From: Dyadobacter sp. CY345
GTDB lineage: Bacteria; Bacteroidota; Bacteroidia; Cytophagales; Spirosomataceae
Assembly: GCF_021502725.1 (NCBI RefSeq)
Contig: NZ_JAKFFS010000007.1
Location: forward strand, 186,001 to 250,000
DNA length: 64,000 nt
Direction: 5' to 3'
In this document: positions 1 through 8,702 of the stretch, piece after piece
How the letters are laid out: each line of letters begins with the position of its first letter
How positions within the stretch are numbered: position 1 is the first letter of the stretch
Notes under the pieces: generated by a model
The model's input: only the letters and a program-made list of their open reading frames with translations
Told to the model about the DNA's origin: nothing
Database searches by the model: none
Position numbers and translations under genes: made by a program

Positions 1-336
1 AATAAATACACTGAAATCTGTCGGCGTATAATCAAAATTATACCTTACTGAGGTCGTAATCGCCTGTGGTAATAATCGCCAGATCGGCGCAGAGCCGTTT
101 ACGTCCCAAAGAATGTAGACTAGAACCGCATCAGATTCCACTACCTGAAGATTTGGGACATCAGCAAACCTGATCGTGTAGGTATATAAATTCGCTGCTG
201 TGAAATTGATATTTTCGGCTTCAAAGGTAGTACCGACAACATTGACACCATCGGCACCGGGTGCACCATCATCTCCTTTACATCCTGCAAAAAGCACTGA
301 AATTACTAACAACAGGGGAATGAGTTTTTTCATCAT
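1..336 (-). CDS. Lipoprotein with short collagen-like segment (C-terminus cut by window edge)
   Basis: An open frame of 112 codons runs from an ATG ATG pair at 336 to the window edge without a stop, so the C-terminus is missing. The N-terminus has a charged start, a hydrophobic stretch and a lipobox-like 'LFAGC' with Cys at residue 19, predicting a lipoprotein. It continues 'KGDDGAPGADG', a short Gly-x-x collagen-like tract that is common just after the lipid anchor in Bacteroidota surface lipoproteins. The rest is unrecognised and beta-rich in appearance. It is transcribed away from osmC. No function can be given from this fragment; confidence in the gene is good because signal and lipobox are in frame with the long open reading frame. 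Confidence 0.75.
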   Translation of the reverse strand, partial: MMKKLIPLLLVISVLFAGCKGDDGAPGADGVNVVGTTFEAENINFTAANLYTYTIRFADVPNLQVVESDAVLVYILWDVNGSAPIWRLLPQAITTSVRYNFDYTPTDFSVFI

Positions 337-587
337 GAGTTTAAATTGGCTAAGTGAATTTTACTGGTAACAAACGTATGTTATGTTTTTTAATTGCCCT
401 AATAATTTCGGGCCATTAACTTTTCATTGACAAAATGAAACTAGTCTTGCGCGGTATCAGTTGGGTAGTTGAGGACGAAAATACGGCTGTTGATTAACAA
501 ATAATTAATTTGCAATGAATAGAGTAAGATAGTATTTTTCTGACTTGTAATATCAAAACAATTATTTATCCAAAAAATAAGAAGGAT

Positions 588-1010
588 ATGATCAACCGTA
601 GAGCAAATGCCGTTTGGAAAGGTACAGGAAAAGAAGGTACCGGGGTAATGAGTACTCAAAGTACTGTCCTTGAAAATACACAATATTCTTTCAATACACG
701 TTTTGCTGATGGCGTTGGAACAAATCCTGAGGAGCTGATCGCGGCTGCTCATGCGGGATGTTTTGCCATGCAATTGAGCTTTCTTTTGAATGAAGCAGGT
801 TTTACAGCTGACGAACTGAATGTTTCTGCTACCATTACTCTTGATCCTTCGCAAGGCGCAATTACTAAAAGTGCATTGATACTGAAAGGTAAAGTTCCGG
901 GTATCACGGCTGAACAATTTGATGAAATTGCGCACGCGGCCAAAGAAAAATGTCCTGTTTCAAAAGTTTTGAATGCGGAGAAAACTTTAGAGATTGAATT
1001 TATTTCCTAA
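588..1010 (+). CDS. OsmC/Ohr-family peroxiredoxin
   Basis: A 140-residue protein of the OsmC family, cytosolic thiol peroxidases that reduce organic hydroperoxides and other peroxides. The two family cysteines are present: Cys58 in 'AAHAGCFAM' and Cys122 in 'AKEKCPVSK', in the expected helices, and the N-terminal half begins with the 'A.W.G....G.G' strand typical of OsmC proper rather than Ohr. Full length for the family. The start is preceded by 'AAGAAGGAT', one of the clearer Shine-Dalgarno-like leaders in this window. It is monocistronic, followed by a strong bidirectional hairpin terminator shared with the convergent dinB-like gene. Confidence 0.93.
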   Translation: MINRRANAVWKGTGKEGTGVMSTQSTVLENTQYSFNTRFADGVGTNPEELIAAAHAGCFAMQLSFLLNEAGFTADELNVSATITLDPSQGAITKSALILKGKVPGITAEQFDEIAHAAKEKCPVSKVLNAEKTLEIEFIS

Positions 1011-1025
1011 TACCAATAGAAAATA

Positions 1026-1066
1026 AAAATGGGGCTGAGAAAAAATTTCTCTGCCCCATTTTTTTA
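1026..1066. terminator. Bidirectional intrinsic terminator
   Basis: Stem GGGGC/GCCCC extended by GAGAAA/TTTCTC after a T:T mismatch, flanked by an A-run on the left and a T-run on the right, so it can terminate transcripts from both convergent neighbours (OsmC and the DinB-like gene). Confidence 0.85.
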
Positions 1067-1076
1067 GCCAAGTTCT

Positions 1077-1574
1077 TTAAAACTTCTGCTCGTCCGCACT
1101 CGGGCCGTAACTTCCCGGAATGGGAATATCCAGAAGTCTCAGGTAAACACCCAGCTGTGCCCGGTGATGAACCACCTGGCTAAAAGTGATCCTGATAAAT
1201 TCCGATTTGGAGGTTTTACTTAAAATCATTTCTCCGTTTCTTAACACCCAGATATCATCAAGCTGTTTTTCATTTGCAGCTTCAAGCGCGTTCTTGCCTT
1301 CGGTCAATGATTTTTCAAAGAATTCCAATAATGCAGGAGTGTCCTTAATATCCTGAGGATTGTATGGACTGCTTGCAAAGTCAAGTTCATCGGTGTTGAG
1401 GACCAAAGATATCCATGTGGGTAATTCCGCAATATGTGTTGTTAACTGTTGGATCGTCATGCTTTTAGAATGCGGTTGCCAGTCAAATTTATCTGTTGGT
1501 ACGCGTTCCAACATTTTGCGCGTCGTTACTGATTCCTGTTCCAACTCTTTTAGAAAAACCGATATCATTTCCAT
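1077..1574 (-). CDS. DinB-family protein
   Basis: A 165-residue four-helix-bundle protein of the DinB/YfiT superfamily, which includes metal-dependent thiol transferases and many uncharacterised members. Visible features are the N-terminal 'SVTTRKMLERVPTDKFDWQPH' type helix, a putative metal ligand His47 in 'LTTHIAEL', and the C-terminal 'VVHHRAQLGVYLRLLDIPIPG' helix with His136/His137 before the conserved Arg-x-Gln. The first His of the usual H-x3-H pair appears to be Gln133, so metal binding may be altered. It stands alone, convergent with osmC, and ends close to the shared terminator. Substrate unknown. Confidence 0.85.
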   Translation of the reverse strand: MEMISVFLKELEQESVTTRKMLERVPTDKFDWQPHSKSMTIQQLTTHIAELPTWISLVLNTDELDFASSPYNPQDIKDTPALLEFFEKSLTEGKNALEAANEKQLDDIWVLRNGEMILSKTSKSEFIRITFSQVVHHRAQLGVYLRLLDIPIPGSYGPSADEQKF

Positions 1575-1960
1575 TACTTTTCTGTTTAGTGATGCTGCAA
1601 ATCAAATAGCGGCTAGTGACAACCCTATGTCAGTTGGGCTTAATTTTTTTTCCTAAACTCTAATTCAGGAGTTTGTCAATCGTAATCTACATCGAGGTTT
1701 AATCTTGTAGTATTATATGTAAAGTGCAATACTACATAGTTAATGTATTGTCAAATTAACGTCATTATTATAATAAAAAACCATAATTGTTTCCTGAGTT
1801 TCATATATATTTGAATCTATTAACTGTCTGTAAAATAGGTAGTTATTGTTTTGTAGAATATGTTTCCAACGTTGAGTCAGAAGGGTAAAACTACTAGACA
1901 GTAACATTAAACATTTTCTACAAGATTCAAATAATTCAATTATTATTAAACCCAGACTCT
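1575..1960. other. 386-bp intergenic region, A/T-rich, promoter-like element only
   Basis: Divergent gap between the DinB-like gene and the T9SS cargo gene. I find no plausible coding frame or tRNA-like fold. Near 1787-1813 there is TTG followed by TATATTTG, resembling a Bacteroidota -33/-7 pair although the 16-nt spacer is short; the remaining ~150 bp before the start codon would be an unusually long leader. Confidence 0.5.
1787..1813 (+). promoter_or_regulatory. Possible promoter of the T9SS cargo gene
   Basis: TTG at 1787-1789 and a perfect TAnnTTTG match (TATATTTG) at 1806-1813. Spacing of 16 nt is below the usual 19-20, so this is only a candidate. Confidence 0.25.
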
Positions 1961-3415
1961 ATGAAATCGTGTTCAAAAAAAATCGCAAGCTTTTTTAGTT
2001 TAGCAGTCATCAGTGTTTTCTTTTTATCTTCAAATGTCGCTTTCGCACAATGCAATGGGAACACTGTGCTCACAGTTCCTGAGACCTATCTCAGCGATGC
2101 GTTGGTAGGAAATGGAAATTTCAATGCCATAATTTTCGGCAATTTGGTTGCCACCGGAGGTGACAGCGAAGGTCGACTTGTTGTCGCCGGCGATTTTACT
2201 GCTCCTGGCAGTTATAGTGTTGGTTCTGGTGGTGGACGGGATGCAACGCCAAACACTGACAATTTCATCGTTAATGGAAAATTCACAAACGCGAACAACT
2301 GGGGGATGACCGGGAACTTTGTATACAATGAAACAGGTGTAAATACGCAGAATCCAACGCATCCGGCGGGTACGGGAACAAATAAAGGACCTGGAATCAC
2401 GGATCTGCTGGCCTATAATAATTTGAAAACGTACTTTACAGATCTGTCTGTCAGCCTTTCAAATCTCACTTCGAATGGAAACGTGACTTATGCGCCTTAT
2501 AGTTTTGTAACCATTGATCTTGTCGGCACCAGTACGAGTCTTAATATTTTTTCAGTAACATTGCCGGAGGATAAGCCCTTCGGTATCAACATAAATGTTC
2601 CGGCTAATTCTGCTGTTTTAATTAACGTAACTAATAAAAATGTGGTTGTAGATGGAGGATCAATCAATGGAGGACAAACAGAAAAGACGTTGTTTAATTT
2701 TCCCGTCGCGACCAATATTTCTTTAAAGAGTTTTGCCTTACAGGGGCAATTACTTGCGCCTCTCGCAAATCTCGCAGGAAGTGGTGGGAATATTAACGGG
2801 CAGGCTATAATCGGAGGTAATGTCACACAGGACAATGGTTTTGAATTCCATAATTATTGCTCAACTTTCGCTATGCCAACTGTAACACCGCTTCCCGTAA
2901 CGCTGACTTCGTTCACTGTTGGAAAAGAGGGAACTCAGGTGGTTTTGAATTGGGAAACAACGCTGGAAACGAACAGTGATCGTTTTGAGATACAGCGTAG
3001 TGTTAATGCCAAGGATTGGAGTCTGGCAGGTACGGTAACTTCAACGGGTGAAAGCAAGAATTTAGTACGTTACCAATTTGTTGACGCAAGTCCTGTAAAT
3101 GGCCAAAATTATTATCGCTTAAAAATGATTGATCGGGATGCGACATTTGCATTAAGTCGCTTTCAGAACGTTTTCATGAACGTTACACCGACTGTAACAA
3201 TTTTTCCGAACCCCGTTGTAAACGATCTTACCATTGAAACTCAGGACAGGAAACAGGTAAGCGGAATTTATCTGATCAACGCGGCGGGCCAAAAAGTGGC
3301 GATGCCGATTTCAGCAGACAAAGTTGATATGTCCAAAGTCCGGGCTGGTATTTACGTCATTCAGGTAAATCAGTCAGACGGAATGGTCAGCACTACGAAA
3401 GTTGTGAAGCAATAA
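1961..3415 (+). CDS. Choice-of-anchor A family surface protein with T9SS sorting domain
   Basis: A 484-residue exported protein. Residues 1-29 form a signal peptide ending 'NVAFA' before Gln30. Residues ~45-305 match the choice-of-anchor A layout: a glycine-rich 'VVAGDFTAPGSYSVGSGGG' segment, 'LLAYNNLKTYFTDLS', and 'LQGQLLAPLANLAGSGGNINGQAIIGGN' near the end. Residues ~310-400 form a fibronectin-like strand region beginning 'PLPVTLTSFTV' and containing 'NYYRLKMID'. Residues ~405-484 are a type A T9SS C-terminal sorting domain ('IFPNPVVNDLTIE', 'GIYVIQV', ending 'TKVVKQ'), which predicts export through the type IX system and anchoring or release at the cell surface. Family members lack a known enzymatic role. 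It is a single-gene unit followed by a terminator. Confidence 0.9.
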   Translation: MKSCSKKIASFFSLAVISVFFLSSNVAFAQCNGNTVLTVPETYLSDALVGNGNFNAIIFGNLVATGGDSEGRLVVAGDFTAPGSYSVGSGGGRDATPNTDNFIVNGKFTNANNWGMTGNFVYNETGVNTQNPTHPAGTGTNKGPGITDLLAYNNLKTYFTDLSVSLSNLTSNGNVTYAPYSFVTIDLVGTSTSLNIFSVTLPEDKPFGININVPANSAVLINVTNKNVVVDGGSINGGQTEKTLFNFPVATNISLKSFALQGQLLAPLANLAGSGGNINGQAIIGGNVTQDNGFEFHNYCSTFAMPTVTPLPVTLTSFTVGKEGTQVVLNWETTLETNSDRFEIQRSVNAKDWSLAGTVTSTGESKNLVRYQFVDASPVNGQNYYRLKMIDRDATFALSRFQNVFMNVTPTVTIFPNPVVNDLTIETQDRKQVSGIYLINAAGQKVAMPISADKVDMSKVRAGIYVIQVNQSDGMVSTTKVVKQ

Positions 3416-3451
3416 AAGATAACTGACTGATCTGACCACATTTAATCAACA

Positions 3452-3485
3452 AAAAGGGCGCATGATTTTCGATTGTGCCCTTTTA
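3452..3485. terminator. Intrinsic terminator after the T9SS cargo gene
   Basis: Stem AAAAGGGC...GCCCTTTT with an extended GCA/TGT base-paired neck and a loop of about 12 nt. It sits between the convergent cargo gene and hemW and has A/T tracts on both sides, so it probably acts in both directions. Confidence 0.75.
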
Positions 3486-3495
3486 TTGTTTTGTG

Positions 3496-4620
3496 TCAAT
3501 CAATAAACAATTCACTTGCTAGACGGTCGGCAAACAATTTGCCGGCCCGGGTAAGTAAAATTGTTCCGTTGTCAGTATACAGCCAACCCTTTTGAGCCAT
3601 CTCGGAAATTTCCGCACGGTTTCGCTCTTGAAATTGATAACCGGATAGTTGCTCTAATGTCGACAGTTCACATCCCCATTTCGTACGCAATCCAGTCAAC
3701 AGATATTCATTGGTTTGATCAGCAGCGGAAAGAATTTCAATGGTCGAAGGAATAGTATTCTGCTGAATTGCAGAAAGGTATTGGGCGTTGTTGGAAATGT
3801 TATACTCGCGACTCACCCGGTTGTAGGAGTGCGCGCTCGGCCCGACACCAAGATATGGGCGCTGTTTCCAATATGCGCTGTTGTGGTTGCTATACTGTGC
3901 ATTTCTCGCAAAATTGGAGATTTCATATTGCTCATATCCTTTTTCAGAAAGTCCGGCGATGAGTATTTCGAATTGCTGTGCAGCAAATTCTTCATCAATA
4001 GGTTTGATTTTCTTCTTTTTAAGCCAGCTTCCAAAAGCAGTCTGCGGCTCAATCGTGAGGCAGTAAGCTGAAATATGGGAAACATCCAGATCAAATGCTT
4101 TCTGCATATCCAAGTTCAAAATGGAATGATCCGGCGCCGGTATGGCATAAATCAAATCAATGGAAATATTGTTAATGCCCGCGTCCTGAGCAATTTTGAC
4201 GCAACTTCCAGCTTCGTAAGCGTCGTGAACCCTGTTGAGGAATTTCAGATGCGGTTCGTGAAAAGATTGTATACCTATGCTTAACCGATTGATCCCTGCG
4301 TTTTTTAGCTGAACGAGTTTTTGCGGATCAAGATCATCAGGGTTGGCCTCCAATGTAATTTCGGCAGTAGGGTTTACTGTAAAATTGGAGTAGATCGTAT
4401 TCAACAATAAGTCCAGCTCCGAGGTGTCCAGGAGAGAAGGTGTACCTCCGCCAAAATAAATGGTTTCTATATTGTTTGAATCAAGATAATCTTTCCTTAA
4501 AACAATCTCCTTTGCTATGGCTTCAACAATAGCCCGCTTATTTTTTGTATTTGTGCTAAAATGAAAATCACAATAATGGCAAGCCTGTCTGCAAAAGGGG
4601 ATATGGATGTAGAGATGCAA
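3496..4620 (-). CDS. hemW: HemW, radical SAM heme chaperone (HemN-like)
   Basis: A 374-residue radical SAM protein. The cluster motif Cys10-x3-Cys14-x2-Cys17 is followed by Phe19, not a fourth Cys; this distinguishes HemW-type heme chaperones from true oxygen-independent coproporphyrinogen oxidase HemN. Other family motifs are 'YIHIPFC' at the N-terminus, 'TIYFGGGTPSLL', 'EITLEANPDDL', 'GINRLSIGIQSF', and the C-terminal HemN_C region 'NEYLLTGLRTKWG'. The role known for the family is delivery of heme to membrane respiratory proteins. It lies downstream of a TonB-dependent receptor on the same strand, separated by a 181-bp gap with an inverted repeat. Confidence 0.92.
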   Translation of the reverse strand: MHLYIHIPFCRQACHYCDFHFSTNTKNKRAIVEAIAKEIVLRKDYLDSNNIETIYFGGGTPSLLDTSELDLLLNTIYSNFTVNPTAEITLEANPDDLDPQKLVQLKNAGINRLSIGIQSFHEPHLKFLNRVHDAYEAGSCVKIAQDAGINNISIDLIYAIPAPDHSILNLDMQKAFDLDVSHISAYCLTIEPQTAFGSWLKKKKIKPIDEEFAAQQFEILIAGLSEKGYEQYEISNFARNAQYSNHNSAYWKQRPYLGVGPSAHSYNRVSREYNISNNAQYLSAIQQNTIPSTIEILSAADQTNEYLLTGLRTKWGCELSTLEQLSGYQFQERNRAEISEMAQKGWLYTDNGTILLTRAGKLFADRLASELFID

Positions 4621-4625
4621 TTTTT

Positions 4626-4804
4626 TAATTGTTAATTGTTAAGGATTAATGGGTTTGCGTTAATCTGCTTGATTGAAGTTTAAGATTTGTATTACAACGA
4701 ATAGAGTCCCAAAAGTTCACAACATCTCTTGTCAAAACGTGTGAATGGTCAGTGATATAACAAATTTCCATCATTAACCCTTAACAATTGACAATTGATA
4801 ATTA
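4626..4804. repeat. Imperfect ~25-bp inverted repeat flanking ~120 bp
   Basis: Arm 4627-4651 (AATTGTTAATTGTTAAGG...) and the complement of 4772-4796 match at 23 of 25 positions. The arms lie at the two ends of the gap between the TonB receptor stop codon and the hemW start. The total length (~180 bp) and terminal arms resemble a small non-autonomous element (MITE-like), but no target duplication is clear and A/T-rich arms can arise by chance. Confidence 0.5.
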
Positions 4805-6868
4805 TTTCTTCCCCCATTCCCAGCCAACCTTAACGCCTGCCCAAAGATTATTTTTTGGAGCGGAATTATAGTAGCGATTTCCGAAAGCGTTCAGGTCGTA
4901 ACCAAGGCTGTAAATTCCGGCATTAACTTTTTCGGCAGACGCAGAAAGTTCGCTGTAAAGATGTTGTCCCCAGCTTTTTTTCCAGGCAACGCGTGCCGTA
5001 AATTGGTGGTAAGGTGTATTTTTCAAAGTATTTGCGTCATTCAGGAAGAGGGAAGTTCCATGCTGATACGTTGCGAAAAGCGAAAGACCATACCTGAAAA
5101 TTGCATCGATACCGGTCGTTTGAATGAAGCGCGGAATGCCCGGAATAATTTTCCCGGTCAGATCGACATCTGCCTGCTGGTAATTTTCATAGGTATATTT
5201 GGTATAAGTACCGGAATTCCAGATACGTAGAGCAACAGGAATTTTAGGATTCGAAACTAAGTCGTAGCCCAAATTCCATTCAAGTCCCAATTGTTTGGTC
5301 TTTCCTGCATTTACGAAAAACTCAGAACCCGCTTCATCACTTCTTCTTACAATCGTTTCCTTCAAACCAAAATGATAAGCGCTGATTTCTGCCGTAAAAT
5401 GTTCAGTAATCTTGCGAATTCCCACTTCCGTATTCATACCGCGTTCTGCTTCCAGGTCTTTCCTAAACCCGCCGGCAGAAGGGCGGACTTCTTGCAAGGT
5501 AGGAGGGGAAAAGCCGCTGCTATATGATGCGGTAACGGCCCAGGTTTTCGCGATTATCTTATTAAGGGCAAATCTGGGAACAAATATTCCGTCGAAAGTT
5601 CTCTGCTCTTTGCTGTACGGAAGCACGAAAAACCGTTCGTATTTATATTTTGATGTATTATAACTTAGACCAACCGTAGCTGTCAGATCTGAAAATAAGA
5701 CGGCTTCAAGCTGGCTGAATGCCGTTAGATTCGTGGTGCGAACATCTTCCACCGTTTGCTGTTTGCCAGGCGTTCCGCCAAGATTATCATAGTTTCTTTG
5801 CGCTGAACGGCCATATTGCCATTCAAAACCTGACGTCCAGTTGGTCTTTATATCGCCGATCTGCGATATATTTTTCCAGATATTTCTTCCACCGATGCCC
5901 TGCTCGTCTCTTTTCTCATAGTTACTGATAAATGGATTGGCAAAATCGTTTACAGTTAAATACAGCGCCGTGCTTTGCGTCCAGTTATCAGAAAGTGCGA
6001 GAGAATAATTTCCACCCAAAAGTGCGAATTTCGTATAAATAGAAGCGTTTTGCGCCTCACTTCCGGGAACCGTCGCGGTAGATTGTCTCGCCTGTGTCGG
6101 ATCCGCCTGATACTGTGCAAGCGTAATTCCACCCGGCGTTTGATAGGATAAATCTGAATACATTCCAAGTAGGGACAAAGTGCCTTTCTCGCCAATTTTT
6201 GAGGTTGATGTAAATCGGATCGCATCACGTTTCATGGCGCTTTGCTTACGATATCCGTCTTGTTCCTGATGTCCGTACTGAATGGAAATATCACCGACCT
6301 GCAAAGTCGTGCTTCTACTCTGGAAGCCATATTTCCCATAACCAACACTTTGCTCAATACGGTTTAGCGCAGGATTATCGGTGCGGCTTTGCATTAAAAC
6401 AACACCGCCGGTTCCGGCACCGTAAAGACTGCTTCCTGGCCCTTTAATGACTTCCATACTCTGGATTGCACCAAAGTCGACCGAGTTTAGAGGTGTATTT
6501 CCACCTGCATCCGTGAAGGGAATTCCATTCCAGTAAAATTTAACATTTCGTATTCCAAAGGGCGAACGGATCATACTTCCGCGTACGGAAAATCTGTAAC
6601 TGCCGGGAGATCTTTCTTCCATTCTAACGCCGGCAATCGCATTTACAGCGTTGGTCCAGGTAGTTGCAGAAAATCTTTCTAATGATTTGGGGGTAAGCAA
6701 ACCTACGGTTGCGGTTGTAGCCAGCCGGTTCGTTTTGGTTTCAAAGGCATTGATTGTAATCTCTTCTAATTGTTTTGGCTGTATCGTGTCAACAGTTGCT
6801 GAATTTTGCCCAAAAGTTTTAGATATTATTAGAAAAGAAAAAAAGTAGACAGATAAATATCGAATCAT
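4802..6868 (-). CDS. TonB-dependent outer-membrane receptor
   Basis: About 688 residues from the chosen ATG at 6868; an upstream start would add 19 residues before an obvious signal peptide ('MIRYLSVYFFSFLII...FGQ'), so the internal ATG is preferred. After the signal come a plug domain ('NAVNAIAGVRMEERSPGSYRF', 'RGSMIRSPFG', 'IQSMEVIKGPGSSLYGAGTGGVV') and a long beta-barrel with repeated aromatic/Gly strands. It imports a TonB-dependent ligand across the outer membrane; the ligand is not evident. No N-terminal carboxypeptidase-like domain and no adjacent SusD partner exist, so it is not a classical Sus pair. Its neighbour hemW might hint at iron or heme, but the evidence is only positional. 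Confidence 0.88.
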   Translation of the reverse strand: MIRYLSVYFFSFLIISKTFGQNSATVDTIQPKQLEEITINAFETKTNRLATTATVGLLTPKSLERFSATTWTNAVNAIAGVRMEERSPGSYRFSVRGSMIRSPFGIRNVKFYWNGIPFTDAGGNTPLNSVDFGAIQSMEVIKGPGSSLYGAGTGGVVLMQSRTDNPALNRIEQSVGYGKYGFQSRSTTLQVGDISIQYGHQEQDGYRKQSAMKRDAIRFTSTSKIGEKGTLSLLGMYSDLSYQTPGGITLAQYQADPTQARQSTATVPGSEAQNASIYTKFALLGGNYSLALSDNWTQSTALYLTVNDFANPFISNYEKRDEQGIGGRNIWKNISQIGDIKTNWTSGFEWQYGRSAQRNYDNLGGTPGKQQTVEDVRTTNLTAFSQLEAVLFSDLTATVGLSYNTSKYKYERFFVLPYSKEQRTFDGIFVPRFALNKIIAKTWAVTASYSSGFSPPTLQEVRPSAGGFRKDLEAERGMNTEVGIRKITEHFTAEISAYHFGLKETIVRRSDEAGSEFFVNAGKTKQLGLEWNLGYDLVSNPKIPVALRIWNSGTYTKYTYENYQQADVDLTGKIIPGIPRFIQTTGIDAIFRYGLSLFATYQHGTSLFLNDANTLKNTPYHQFTARVAWKKSWGQHLYSELSASAEKVNAGIYSLGYDLNAFGNRYYNSAPKNNLWAGVKVGWEWGKK

Positions 6869-7064
6869 ATTATTATTTGAATAGGAATATGTGACAAATC
6901 TCTTGATTAAAGAGGATAGTAACAAATCAGTGTTACGCTGCGGAGCTTTTTTGTGACTAAAATTGTGCTACCACGTATTTGATAATATGAATTTCAAATT
7001 GGGTGATGATCGGCGATATTGCCTAAGGTCTGAGTACTTAATTCCCCAATAAGATGCTGCTTTA

Positions 7065-7095
7065 ATACGTATACACGTGTGGTAGGATATTTTTG
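7065..7095 (+). promoter_or_regulatory. Possible promoter with adjacent palindromes upstream of the coiled-coil lipoprotein
   Basis: TATTTTTG at 7088-7095 matches the TAnnTTTG -7 box and lies ~55 bp before the start codon. Directly upstream, 7065-7080 consists of two abutting 8-bp palindromes (ATACGTAT and ACACGTGT). No clear -33 box. Confidence 0.28.
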
Positions 7096-7151
7096 ACGTA
7101 TATAATGATTTATTCACTTGATTGACAATTATTAATCTAAACACAAAAAAA

Positions 7152-7610
7152 ATGAAAAAGATCAGTTTGCTTGTAGCTTCTATGCTTACACTAGGAATGT
7201 TGACTTTTAGCAGTTGTTCAGAGAAAACGAAAGATTCAGCAGAAGAAACTGTTGAAGGAGCTAAGGAAGATACAGAAGAAGCTCTCGATGAAACGAAGGC
7301 AGATGCCAAAGAAGCAGGAGATGATTTCAAGTCGAAGTTGAATGAAGATAAGGAGGCATTAAAAACTGATATCGACGAGGCAATAAGTAAAATCGATAAC
7401 AAAATTGAAGACGCTGACGCCAAAATGGACAAAGCGACGGAAAAAGAAAAGGAAAAATGGAAGGCTCGTAAAAAGGAGTTACAGGAAGAAAAGGATGAAC
7501 TTAAAGTTTCCCTTAACAAACTTCAAGCAGAAACAGACGCGAAATGGGATAATTTCAAAACTGAAACCAGAACTAAAATTGACAAAGTTAAGGCTGACCT
7601 TAACGACTAA
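7152..7610 (+). CDS. Charged coiled-coil lipoprotein
   Basis: 152 residues from ATG 7152, chosen because it directly precedes a lipoprotein signal 'MKKISLLVAS...LTFSSC' with lipid Cys22; a TTG ten codons upstream would spoil the signal. The mature protein is almost entirely Glu/Lys/Asp/Ala-rich heptad sequence ('EALDETKADAKEAGDDFKSKL', 'DNKIEDADAKMDKATEKEKEK'), predicting a long periplasmic coiled coil or amphipathic helix, somewhat like late-embryogenesis or apolipoprotein-like stress proteins. No catalytic motif. Ends with a strong terminator. Function unknown. Confidence 0.85.
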   Translation: MKKISLLVASMLTLGMLTFSSCSEKTKDSAEETVEGAKEDTEEALDETKADAKEAGDDFKSKLNEDKEALKTDIDEAISKIDNKIEDADAKMDKATEKEKEKWKARKKELQEEKDELKVSLNKLQAETDAKWDNFKTETRTKIDKVKADLND

Positions 7611-7630
7611 TCAATTCGTCAAATAAGTGA

Positions 7631-7670
7631 AGCCCGGATAATTTTAATGTTTATCCGGGCTTTCTTTTTT
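7631..7670. terminator. Bidirectional intrinsic terminator
   Basis: Perfect 10-bp stem AGCCCGGATA (7631-7640) / TATCCGGGCT (7652-7661) followed by a T-rich run to 7670. It separates the convergent lipoprotein gene and ctlX. Confidence 0.88.
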
Positions 7671-7671
7671 A

Positions 7672-8628
7672 TTACCTAAGAGGTAAATGAATTTCCGTCA
7701 TCATACATCTCGCCGAACCTCCGCCGTATCCTTCAATAATGGATAGATCAGTATGGATAATTCTGGCATAGTCTAATAGAGATTTTCGCTGAATCTCAGT
7801 GAGTGAATCAAACGCCTGTGTAGACATCATCAAAAATTTATTTCCTTTCAGATTTCTGACCATCAGCATATTGCCTGCAAAATGTCTTACCTGCTCCAAT
7901 GAAATTTCAACAATGTATTTGTTCGTTTCTTCAAGGGCAGCCCTGACCAGTTGTCTTTCATCAGGATTTTTTATGGCTTCCAGACAGACAATCGCAAATA
8001 TATCACCCACGCACATCAGTACATTTGTGTGATAAACCGGCTTATCATTTTCGTCCGAAGCTGAAAACGTTACTAGTTCATATCCCATAGCTTCCGCAAA
8101 AGCATCCAGAACTTCCGGATGCGTACGCGGCGACAGGCAGGCGTAAGCGATTTTATACCGCCGGTCCAAAACCATACTTCCGGTACCTTCTAAAAACTTT
8201 CCTTCTTTTTCAAAATGGGTAAGATCGATAATTTCCTCAACCAAAAAATCTTTTTTCAGGGTTTCGATGATATCCATGCGGCGTTCCGCACGACGATTTT
8301 CTGCCATCATTGGATAGAGCACTACTTTTCCGCTCTGGTGAAAAGAAACCCAGTTATTAGAAAAAACGGCGTCAGGTTTGTATACATCGTCCGTGTCTTC
8401 AAAGATATGAAGATCCAGTCCTGTCAGCTGAAGCTGTGAAATCATCAGGTCGAATTCTTCGCGGGCTTTTTCCTGAGCAAGGTCATGCGTCTGTGCCGCC
8501 AGTTCTTTCTGCTGGAATTCATTGCTTCCGGCAGTTTCTGCATTAAACCCAAACTGAACCGGCCGGATCATCATAATTCTGGCTGTGGATTGCGGCTGTA
8601 TATGGGCAGTGGTTGATATCGTACGCAT
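7672..8628 (-). CDS. ctlX: CtlX-type citrulline/amidino hydrolase (amidinotransferase fold)
   Basis: 318 residues of the guanidino-group modifying (GME) superfamily. It opens with 'IMMIRPVQFGFNAETAGSNEF', and carries 'VFSNNWVSFHQSGKVVLYPM', the 'GTGSMVLDR' strand, His in 'YHTNVLMCVG' and nucleophile Cys308 in 'GGGSARCMMTEIHLP', matching members annotated as citrulline-utilization hydrolase CtlX. The reaction is probably hydrolysis of citrulline or a related ureido/guanidino compound. It lies 75 bp downstream of an arginine deiminase-like gene on the same strand, suggesting consecutive steps of arginine catabolism (arginine to citrulline, then citrulline breakdown). Confidence 0.88.
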   Translation of the reverse strand: MRTISTTAHIQPQSTARIMMIRPVQFGFNAETAGSNEFQQKELAAQTHDLAQEKAREEFDLMISQLQLTGLDLHIFEDTDDVYKPDAVFSNNWVSFHQSGKVVLYPMMAENRRAERRMDIIETLKKDFLVEEIIDLTHFEKEGKFLEGTGSMVLDRRYKIAYACLSPRTHPEVLDAFAEAMGYELVTFSASDENDKPVYHTNVLMCVGDIFAIVCLEAIKNPDERQLVRAALEETNKYIVEISLEQVRHFAGNMLMVRNLKGNKFLMMSTQAFDSLTEIQRKSLLDYARIIHTDLSIIEGYGGGSARCMMTEIHLPLR

Positions 8629-8702
8629 AAGATTATTTGATTCAATAAGCTGAGAAGTATATAATGCAATTTACAACCGAATTGGTGAGTTTGCAATCGA
8701 TT

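Noticed and set aside
6968..7519. Serine-rich long minus-strand frame
   Set aside because: It is the antisense shadow of the Glu/Lys-rich lipoprotein, which has a signal and lipobox.
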